Source: Bacteroidaceae bacterium (GTDB lineage: Bacteria > Bacteroidota > Bacteroidia > Bacteroidales > Bacteroidaceae). Taken from it: 21,236 bases of DNA. The position numbers and the translations under genes are program-made. Below are positions 15,618 to 21,236 of the stretch, piece after piece. The DNA lies in assembly GCA_017557475.1 (NCBI GenBank), contig JAFYYO010000346.1, forward strand, positions 1 through 21,236, in the 5' to 3' direction. Positions within the stretch are counted from its first letter, which is position 1, and each line of letters starts with the position of its first letter. The notes beneath the pieces are model-generated. The model had not been told where the DNA came from and searched no databases. It was given only the letters and a program-made list of their open reading frames with translations.

Positions 15618-16367
15618 CTAAGGTGTTACTATTCTTGAAGTCCGCTTCCATCTGCCAAGAGCTGCCTGTGCAATTTCAGCATTGGTTCTGTCAAGCATCC
15701 CAGCTGTGGCATTCTCCCAGACATCCATCATCGTGTAGTAGCGGATGGACAGATAAAGCTGATTGAGCTTTTTGTTGAAGGCATCCAATCGGTCATTGAG
15801 TGCCCAAAGGGTCTTACTGCGTTCGGCTCCAGTGAGCATATTCTCTGTTCCACCCTTTGCTATGGCATCCTTCAAAGTCGTATAGACGCTGACAAGTTCG
15901 GTGGCCGTCTCGATATAGAGATTGTTCATCGACATTGTTGCTACGATTCCCTGGGGATTGCCAGTGATGGCTTTCTTCAGGTTGCAGAGGTTGATGAACA
16001 CCCTCACACCATCATCATAGAGTGTGGTACAGGCTTTCAGCGTACTGGCATAGCCCTCGGCAGTCTTCAGGTATTTGTTGTACTTCTTCTCCCAAGAATG
16101 GATCATCGTAAACTCGGCTGCGATGGTGTTCTGAAGGAGTGCAGTCTTCTGCTCATCTTCAATCTGCGACTTGATCTGAGCATTGATGAGTTCATTGCCC
16201 TCGGCAAGAGCTGCATACTCCAAAGGATTGCTGGATGCTATCTGTGCATTGGCACTACCATGACCTAACCACAAAAGGGCATAGGCCAGGAGTGCTGCCA
16301 TCAGCCACCTGTTACCGTCCCACATGCTGTGAAGGCCACATCTTTTAATATCTATTGGTAATCTCAT
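15618..16367 (-). CDS. Exported TrbJ/TraI-like conjugation protein (copy A)
   Basis: 249 residues from the ATG at 16367, chosen because GAGGAG lies three bases upstream; it overlaps the PH-domain gene by 23 bases. An ATG at 16325 is an alternative without overlap. The N-terminus holds a signal peptide with a hydrophobic core (Leu-Met-Ala-Ala-Leu-Leu-Ala-Tyr-Ala-Leu-Leu-Trp-Leu) ending near Ala-Asn-Ala-Gln. The mature protein is helical: a Glu/Gln-rich first helix, Trp-Glu-Lys-Lys-Tyr-Asn-Lys-Tyr-Leu-Lys, and a C-terminal Asp-Val-Trp-Glu and Arg-Trp-Lys-Arg pair matching copy B. A periplasmic role in the type IV channel (TrbJ/VirB5-like) is likely from family resemblance and context. Confidence 0.7.
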   Translation of the reverse strand: MRLPIDIKRCGLHSMWDGNRWLMAALLAYALLWLGHGSANAQIASSNPLEYAALAEGNELINAQIKSQIEDEQKTALLQNTIAAEFTMIHSWEKKYNKYLKTAEGYASTLKACTTLYDDGVRVFINLCNLKKAITGNPQGIVATMSMNNLYIETATELVSVYTTLKDAIAKGGTENMLTGAERSKTLWALNDRLDAFNKKLNQLYLSIRYYTMMDVWENATAGMLDRTNAEIAQAALGRWKRTSRIVTP

Positions 16368-16839
16368 ATACTCCTCTTCGTTGTTTGTTGTATTCAACTC
16401 GTTCTCTGATAATCCCCACCACATCGACCTTCTCCCTTACACCAAAGATGTCAAGTTTGGGATTGGTTCGGTCACCACTGTAGATGCTGACTGTCTTCAA
16501 TCCGAAGAGCTGTTCCATGATGTCACGCTGCTCACAGAAATCCACGATGCGGTACAGTTCGATGTAGTCACTGGTACGCTGAAAGACTCCGCGCTGGATG
16601 ATAAGCTGCTCTGAGGAAATGATGAACTGGAGCTTGCTGAGATACAGACAACCATAGAGCATCATCAGCATGGTCACGCTGCCTAAAATCAAAAACGGCA
16701 TCTTGAAAGGGATGGCATCATGGCCTGCAACGAGGAACAGCACAAGACTCACGAGGAACATGAAGCCCTGTGAGATAATGTACTGTCCCCAAAGCGGACG
16801 TAATGTGATGATGTTGAATCGTCTGACTGACTGTTGCAT
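16345..16839 (-). CDS. Membrane protein with bacterial PH domain (bPH2/YdbT-like)
   Basis: 164 residues. After a short basic N-terminus there are two membrane helices (about 18-40 and 47-68). A bPH2-type pleckstrin-homology domain follows (about 70-150): Phe-Ile-Ile-Ser-Ser-Glu-Gln-Leu-Ile-Ile-Gln-Arg-Gly-Val-Phe, then Ile-Glu-Leu-Tyr-Arg-Ile-Val-Asp-Phe and Thr-Val-Ser-Ile-Tyr-Ser-Gly-Asp. The two-helix plus PH layout is typical of YdbS/YdbT-related proteins, which are small inner-membrane proteins of poorly known function. It overlaps the TrbJ-like gene downstream and follows the primase gene by only six bases, so its expression is tied to the transfer block. Its role here is unknown; a membrane scaffold is one possibility. 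Confidence 0.8.
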   Translation of the reverse strand: MQQSVRRFNIITLRPLWGQYIISQGFMFLVSLVLFLVAGHDAIPFKMPFLILGSVTMLMMLYGCLYLSKLQFIISSEQLIIQRGVFQRTSDYIELYRIVDFCEQRDIMEQLFGLKTVSIYSGDRTNPKLDIFGVREKVDVVGIIRERVEYNKQRRGVYEITNRY

Positions 16840-16845
16840 ACCTTA

Positions 16846-18333
16846 TTATCTGTGCATACCATGCTGTTTCTTTTCTTCACTCTCGCTGACTTCGACATTG
16901 CCGTCAGCGTCAATATCGACACCTGCAGAGACTTTCTTTTCATCATCCTCTGCCTCACTCTCTTCCTTGACTCCAAGGGCATTGGCAAGCTCAGTTCTGA
17001 ATACCTTACCGGCATCCAGAGCCTTTATCCTTATTTCCTCTTTGTCCTCTGGAGCCACAAGAGATGAGTGCTGCATAGTGTAGGCATCTTCATAGAGGGT
17101 TTCATAGTGAGCATAGAGCTGCCACAAGGATTTTGGAAGCAGGTCTATCTGGCTGTCATTCGGATGAAGCACCTCCTTGACACTTGGAATGTCATCAGGA
17201 TGCTTGCGGAAGGAATCCACATAGTCTTTGAGATCTTCCTTCACATTATCTTTGGCAAGAGGATTGTTTCGCTTGGCGATGAGTGCCAGCAGCTCCTCAT
17301 TGAAGTCCTTATAGCCTGGTGATGTTTCCTCACGAACAATGCGGTCATTCGGAACATTCTCCTTTTCTGCCAATGTCTTGAACTGATCTGCGAACTTCAT
17401 TCCAGCTTCGTCCATATCAAAGCCGATATGAAAGGTGGCATCCTTGGCGGTACGTAGCAGTCCTTCAAGTTGTCGGGAAGAGGGATTGCCGCCAGTCGAT
17501 GCGAAGACTCCATGTGACAGTTCCTTCTTGGCTTCGGCATCGAGGTTACTGTCTTTGCCCACAAGAATCTGATAGAAAGCCATTGCATCGTAGGCACTCT
17601 CAAAGACAAACACACGTTTGGCATCCTGTAGCTTGGTGGCTTCAGGACTGGCTACCCACAATCCTTCACTGGCATTGGAGCCTCGTGCGATACCTTTGTA
17701 GGAAGTGCCGTCAAGTTGTTTACGGCCTCGTTCCTCCAGACCGACGATCTTGTCATCTTTTCCAGGTACTGTCATGGGGAATGCAAGATTCTTATAGACT
17801 TTTCCATCTTGCGACACACGTTCTGCAAGGAAGAATGACTTCCTGAAAGCATACTGGGTACTGAGGTTAAGACCTCTGGGCTTGAAGTAAGGATAGAAAG
17901 GCTTTTGGGTTTCCCTGTTACCGCCCTCGAACTTATGTAAGGTGTAGTCGTCGATACTGAAGTTTGGAAGTTGCTGACGCTCGGTCACAATCTTTGTTTC
18001 CCTGTCTTCAATAGGATTATTGAGGAGTCGGTTGCAAACGAGATTGACGAGTCGGTCTTTATCCATGCCTGGAGTATAGTCAGCGAACATCTCAGGATGA
18101 GACTTGATGAAGCCTATGACATTATAGTTCTTCTGTGTGGGTGGCTGGAAACAGCACTGGCCATTGGCGGTGACGATGAACTTGTCACCATGAATGCGTC
18201 TGCCGTCACTACCCAGACGTACATACGACGGGTAGCGCAAGCCATCCCGTCTGTTGAGGGTATAGCCTGCATCTACCAGTACGTCCTGAATACTCAGGCG
18301 TTGTTTGAAATCGTCGTAGGTAAGTTTTGCCAT
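16846..18333 (-). CDS. Toprim-domain primase-like protein
   Basis: 495 residues from the ATG at 18333, chosen because the upstream small gene stops one base before it; a Met seven codons earlier (18354) would overlap that gene. The Toprim core is clear: Val-Phe-Val-Phe-Glu245-Ser-Ala-Tyr-Asp-Ala-Met-Ala, Ala-Ser-Thr-Gly-Gly (278-282), Gly-Phe-Asp306-Met-Asp308, and Lys-Asp-Phe-Asn-Glu (342-346). These residues bind the metal used in nucleotidyl transfer. The N-terminal 115 residues resemble the front domain of plasmid Toprim primases, but there is no CHC2-type zinc finger (only a Cys-Cys pair at 60-61). The tail (about 450-495) is acidic. It probably makes primers for the complementary strand of transferred DNA. 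Confidence 0.88.
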   Translation of the reverse strand: MAKLTYDDFKQRLSIQDVLVDAGYTLNRRDGLRYPSYVRLGSDGRRIHGDKFIVTANGQCCFQPPTQKNYNVIGFIKSHPEMFADYTPGMDKDRLVNLVCNRLLNNPIEDRETKIVTERQQLPNFSIDDYTLHKFEGGNRETQKPFYPYFKPRGLNLSTQYAFRKSFFLAERVSQDGKVYKNLAFPMTVPGKDDKIVGLEERGRKQLDGTSYKGIARGSNASEGLWVASPEATKLQDAKRVFVFESAYDAMAFYQILVGKDSNLDAEAKKELSHGVFASTGGNPSSRQLEGLLRTAKDATFHIGFDMDEAGMKFADQFKTLAEKENVPNDRIVREETSPGYKDFNEELLALIAKRNNPLAKDNVKEDLKDYVDSFRKHPDDIPSVKEVLHPNDSQIDLLPKSLWQLYAHYETLYEDAYTMQHSSLVAPEDKEEIRIKALDAGKVFRTELANALGVKEESEAEDDEKKVSAGVDIDADGNVEVSESEEKKQHGMHR

Positions 18334-18334
18334 A

Positions 18335-18556
18335 TTAGGGTTTCCAATTTTCATTCACCCACAGGGTTTCTCCAATTCTCAGAATCGGCTCATTATCAAA
18401 ATTTGCGCACAGGACTTCTGCATCACTTTTGAAAGGTCGCCATCGCTTTCCTTCATACTCAATGAGAGGAATATTAGCATCTATGACTTTTGTGCCTGTA
18501 CATTTTTCGAATTGGGCAATCTCCTCTGGAGTCAGTTCGTTATTCTTCTTATTCAT
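18335..18556 (-). CDS. Small hypothetical protein, 73 residues
   Basis: A short hydrophilic protein starting Met-Asn-Lys-Lys-Asn-Asn-Glu-Leu-Thr-Pro-Glu-Glu, with two tryptophans near the end (Leu-Trp-Val-Asn-Glu-Asn-Trp-Lys-Pro). There is no signal peptide or membrane segment, and I recognise no family. Reality is supported by its fit in the operon: it begins 18 bases after the 550-residue gene and its TAA stop is one base before the primase start, typical of translationally coupled genes. Confidence 0.7.
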   Translation of the reverse strand: MNKKNNELTPEEIAQFEKCTGTKVIDANIPLIEYEGKRWRPFKSDAEVLCANFDNEPILRIGETLWVNENWKP

Positions 18557-18574
18557 TGTTTTACAAGTGATTTG

Positions 18575-20227
18575 TTATCGGCCAAGTCCGACACCGTGCA
18601 TTCCAGCATTGACTCCTGCGTCGAACGCCCTTGATGCGATGTCCTGTGGGGAATCAACACCTGGCTTGAAATAGATATGCGGTCGTGGATCATGGTCATG
18701 ATGATGCTCCACGAAAACGGAAGGCCCACTATGATGCATATGTCCGAGTTCACCCATGACAGCAAGACCGGCGAGCAAGGCTCCACCAATCTTGGCACCG
18801 ATTCCTGTATGTTCGCCAGGAATGTTCTTCATATCAACCTCATGGAAGATATGGCTGAAAAGCTTCATACGATGATAGTCATCGATGGCCATGAACTTGT
18901 CATACTGCTTCTGGTTGATTTCATGGGAGATGGACTCGCCATTGATGACTGCGGTCATGCGATAGAGAGCATTTCCCTTGGCATCTTTCTGCTGTTCGCC
19001 CTGTTCATTACGGACAGGCTCAACCTTGATGTCATCCACAATAACCTCACGACCATACTTGCCTTCACGGAACCAACCCTTTCCTTCATTCATTTCATAG
19101 AGGCTCTGTCCATCAACATGGGCAACAGCTCTGTCTTCAGGTTCTGGCTGTACCGAGAGTGAAGGGTCAAGAGGCTGATGAACGCCTTGTACATTGGCTT
19201 GTTCAAGCAAAATGCTTTGTCTCTGGTCGAGTTCAGCGGCCACCTCTGGTTTCAGCGCAATTGCAATATGCTCCTTGCTATTGAGCATGTCCATCGTCAC
19301 CTTATCCGAAAAGTCTTTTCCAATCACTCCATTAATAATGTCAAGACGTGCCTGAACAGGAACTTCCTTGATGCTGTTGCTGTTGAGCTTCTTCAGTTCT
19401 TCATCAGTCAGGTCATAGACAAAATCCTGCTTAGCGGCAGTGGACTGGACAGTCAGGGTTTTCTTCTCAGGGTCAATGATAATGCCGTGGCTGTCAAGAC
19501 ATTCACGGAACTTCTCATTGGTGAAATAGACTTTGCTCGTAATGAGTTCGTTGTATGGCTTGGCTGGCTCTACAGGTCTTGGCTTGACCTCTACAGGCTT
19601 GATGACCGTCTGAAGGTCTGCCAACACGTCCTGAGACGGTGGCTGCACCTGAGTCTGCTGACCTTTGTAGTAGAATCCGTAGGCTCCGCTTTGGAGTTCT
19701 CCGGGTTTCATGCGGCCATCAGGACGGTCAGGAACCATCGGCGCACCTTGCATGAACAAGGCTCCACCGACTCTTCGCATGTGCCATCCTTCCTGCTGAC
19801 GTGGTGTCCAGCCAAGGAATCTGCCATGATAAGGATCCATCATGGGATGAAGCCCACGTCTGTCCCAAGGCAAACGTCCATATTCACCCACACCAATACG
19901 ATAGCCATGCAGTCCCATGGCAACACGACCATTGGCATTACGGGCATGAACGAAGCTCCTTGGCAGATAGAAGTCGTTGGATATTATAGCCGCGAATGTG
20001 TTGTAGGCTTTCTTGTTGGCAGAATTGGTTCCCCAATCCACCATAGCCCGCAACTGCTGCTGATTGATGGGGTACGTGAGCAATGGGCTGTCATGCCCCT
20101 GTACGGCAAGGGCAAAGCCATCCCCCTGACGGACGATATGCCCCTGCATACCATTTCGTCTGAGGATGTCCTGAAGCTCTGGTGCCAAATCACGCCCCAT
20201 AGGTAATGTGTTTGATCTGATAGACAT
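18575..20227 (-). CDS. Large mobile-element protein with His-rich, glycine-rich C-terminus
   Basis: 550 residues, no family named with confidence. Residues 1-110 are a compact N-domain. Residues about 110-200 are rich in Gly, Arg, Pro and Trp/Tyr and probably irregular. A middle part (about 230-340) contains Phe-Thr-Asn-Glu-Lys-Phe-Arg-Glu-Cys-Leu and Leu-Thr-Asp-Glu-Glu-Leu-Lys-Lys-Leu, of the sort seen in DUF3945-type proteins. A later domain (about 375-470) includes Met-Thr-Ala-Val-Ile-Asn-Gly-Glu-Ser-Ile followed by Asp-Asp-Tyr-His-Arg-Met-Lys-Leu-Phe. Near the end a glycine-rich hydrophobic stretch (about 480-497) precedes a histidine cluster (Met-His-His, then His-His-His-Asp-His-Asp). 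The cluster could bind metal, but that is a guess. There is no signal peptide. It follows the 71-residue gene by 12 bases. Confidence 0.75.
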   Translation of the reverse strand: MSIRSNTLPMGRDLAPELQDILRRNGMQGHIVRQGDGFALAVQGHDSPLLTYPINQQQLRAMVDWGTNSANKKAYNTFAAIISNDFYLPRSFVHARNANGRVAMGLHGYRIGVGEYGRLPWDRRGLHPMMDPYHGRFLGWTPRQQEGWHMRRVGGALFMQGAPMVPDRPDGRMKPGELQSGAYGFYYKGQQTQVQPPSQDVLADLQTVIKPVEVKPRPVEPAKPYNELITSKVYFTNEKFRECLDSHGIIIDPEKKTLTVQSTAAKQDFVYDLTDEELKKLNSNSIKEVPVQARLDIINGVIGKDFSDKVTMDMLNSKEHIAIALKPEVAAELDQRQSILLEQANVQGVHQPLDPSLSVQPEPEDRAVAHVDGQSLYEMNEGKGWFREGKYGREVIVDDIKVEPVRNEQGEQQKDAKGNALYRMTAVINGESISHEINQKQYDKFMAIDDYHRMKLFSHIFHEVDMKNIPGEHTGIGAKIGGALLAGLAVMGELGHMHHSGPSVFVEHHHDHDPRPHIYFKPGVDSPQDIASRAFDAGVNAGMHGVGLGR

Positions 20228-20239
20228 ACTGCGTTCGGT

Positions 20240-20455
20240 TTAGTCTTCTTGTGCGTTCTCTAACTGGTCTCCCTTCCACTCAACAAACTGCTCTGCGCTT
20301 TCCTCATTGATGGTGAGGTCTCGCTCCTTGCAGAATGCGGTGAATTCCTCCTGCCATTCAGGAGAATGATGATTGACATAATCAAGCCAACCATATTCGC
20401 CACTCTGGAATTTCTCCACGAGTTCGTCTTCTGGATAATACTTTGTTGCTGCCAT
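20240..20455 (-). CDS. Small acidic hypothetical protein, 71 residues
   Basis: A short, strongly acidic, helical-looking protein: Glu-Asp-Glu-Leu-Val-Glu-Lys-Phe, aromatic Tyr-Gly-Trp-Leu-Asp-Tyr-Val in the middle, and Val-Glu-Trp-Lys-Gly-Asp-Gln-Leu near the end. There is no membrane segment or signal peptide. Size and acidity recall the small DNA-mimic-like or accessory proteins found in the leading regions of mobile elements, but no sequence motif proves this. It lies between the edge gene (36 bases) and the 550-residue gene (12 bases), in the same direction, so it is part of the operon. Confidence 0.7.
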   Translation of the reverse strand: MAATKYYPEDELVEKFQSGEYGWLDYVNHHSPEWQEEFTAFCKERDLTINEESAEQFVEWKGDQLENAQED

Positions 20456-20491
20456 TGTTCTTTAATTTAGGATTTTACTTCTTTTATGGGA

Positions 20492-21236
20492 TTAGCGTTG
20501 CATCACACGCATACCCATCTTCTTCTGTTCCTGCCACAACTCTTCTGAGTAGTCTTCCTCGTGGACATAGTTCAGGTCGCCATTTTCGTCTGCCATCCAG
20601 CATCCGAAGGCACCGAAATTGTACTTGTCCCACTCACGCTTGGCTTCGCGTCGCCATGTCTGTTCGTCACCAGCTGCGAAACGGATGCCTGTCTTGCTAT
20701 TGAGGTCGATGCCGATGGCAATTTCCTCATCTTCATCATTGAGGATGGAGAGGACATCACCATTCTGTAACTTCTGCATCTCTGCAGCAGTGAGGTGATA
20801 GCGGTCGGCTACATATTGCATGTTACGCCCGATGACCGGCATAGGTACGCAAAGAACCTGCTTGCTTTCAGGGTCAATCTGGAAGAACCGCTTGCCGCCA
20901 GCTTCCTTATTTTCCTCGTTGCTCTCCAAATAGCCAATGATGGCCTTACCTTCCAGAAGACGTTGCTTCTGCTGGTCATTGAAGAGCTTCAGGTCATACT
21001 CATCGAGCTTGGGATAGAAGAGGACATCTACACCTCCTTCAGGTGTGCGGACAAGACTGAACCTCGTTCTTGCCTTCTCAGTCTCACCATCCTCGGCAGT
21101 AATAACAATAGGTAACACGGGCGAGCGACGACCGTTGCAGATGTTCTGAAGGACATCGACAGGAAGATCTTCAATCATTTCCTGAGTGAGTCCGAAACGT
21201 TCGAGTGTACCGTATGGTATCTCGCTTTCTACAAAA
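20492..21236 (-). CDS. DUF4099/DUF3945-like protein (5' end outside window)
   Basis: At least 247 residues are visible. The frame stays open past the first Met (21178) to the window edge. The residues before it (Glu-Ile-Pro-Tyr-Gly-Thr-Leu-Glu-Arg-Phe-Gly-Leu-Thr) match the opening pattern of DUF4099/DUF3945-type repeats, so the real start is upstream. Further on are Leu-Gln-Asn-Ile-Cys-Asn-Gly-Arg-Arg-Ser-Pro-Val-Leu-Pro-Ile and a second repeat-like unit with Leu-Gln-Asn-Gly-Asp-Val-Leu. The C-terminus has Trp-rich and acidic sequence (Phe-Gly-Cys-Trp-Met-Ala-Asp-Glu). Such proteins are frequent on Bacteroidetes conjugative elements near topoisomerase, primase and ArdC genes. Their biochemical role is not established; DNA handling in transfer is inferred. 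Confidence 0.75.
   Translation of the reverse strand, partial: FVESEIPYGTLERFGLTQEMIEDLPVDVLQNICNGRRSPVLPIVITAEDGETEKARTRFSLVRTPEGGVDVLFYPKLDEYDLKLFNDQQKQRLLEGKAIIGYLESNEENKEAGGKRFFQIDPESKQVLCVPMPVIGRNMQYVADRYHLTAAEMQKLQNGDVLSILNDEDEEIAIGIDLNSKTGIRFAAGDEQTWRREAKREWDKYNFGAFGCWMADENGDLNYVHEEDYSEELWQEQKKMGMRVMQR

Noticed and set aside
19178..20206. 342-codon open frame on the plus strand
   Set aside because: It lies wholly antisense to the 550-residue gene, which has sensible composition and operon fit; the plus-strand product is Leu/His-rich shadow sequence with no recognisable motif.
1..21236. CRISPR arrays, tRNA or rRNA genes, insertion sequences
   Set aside because: No regularly spaced repeats, cloverleaf-like or rRNA-like segments, transposase or terminal inverted repeats with target duplications were seen.

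Overview
The window looks like part of a mobile or conjugative element from a Bacteroidales host (Prevotella/Segatella, Bacteroides or a relative). The evidence is the family content: a MobV-type relaxase with the usual glycine-rich tail, a DUF4134 (TraE-like) pilin candidate, DUF4494 and DUF4099/DUF3945-type proteins, ArdC-type antirestriction proteins, and mostly weak Shine-Dalgarno signals. No rRNA, tRNA, CRISPR array or insertion sequence was found. Whether the element is a plasmid or an integrated conjugative element cannot be decided here: no replication gene, integrase or attachment site is in view.

Left part, plus strand (1-3821). A gene open at the window edge is followed by a 193-base non-coding stretch with nested inverted repeats (candidate oriT), then a MobV relaxase and an outer-membrane OmpA-family protein. 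These run towards the large minus-strand block, and a strong hairpin flanked by A and T runs (3866-3907) separates the two as a terminator.

Right part, minus strand (21236 down to 3930). Seventeen genes are packed head to tail with gaps mostly under 50 bases, so they probably form one long transcript read right to left. First come genes of DNA-handling and mobile-element type: a DUF4099/DUF3945-like protein open at the window edge, small hypotheticals, a 550-residue His-rich protein and a Toprim primase-like protein. Next is an envelope and transfer block: a PH-domain membrane protein, two related exported TrbJ/TraI-like proteins, a glycine-rich membrane protein, a degenerate M23 peptidase-like protein interrupted by an A9 frameshift site, a DUF4134 pilin-like protein with an unusual C-terminal extension, and a large membrane protein. 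Last are a DUF4494 protein, an 837-residue polyvalent protein (ArdC-like domain, dead zincin, MutS domain I), a glucosaminidase plus M23 peptidoglycan hydrolase, a tandem OB-fold protein and an ArdC protein with an intact HExxH site.

Inferred logic: the relaxase and its oriT candidate start transfer. The envelope proteins belong to a type IV secretion apparatus whose ATPases lie outside the window. The primase, OB-fold and ArdC-type proteins would protect and convert the single-stranded DNA arriving in a new host. The most unusual points are the in-phase A AAA AAG slippery site joining two halves of one protein, the MutS mismatch-recognition domain fused to a dead ArdC-type protein, and the two-domain pilin-like protein.
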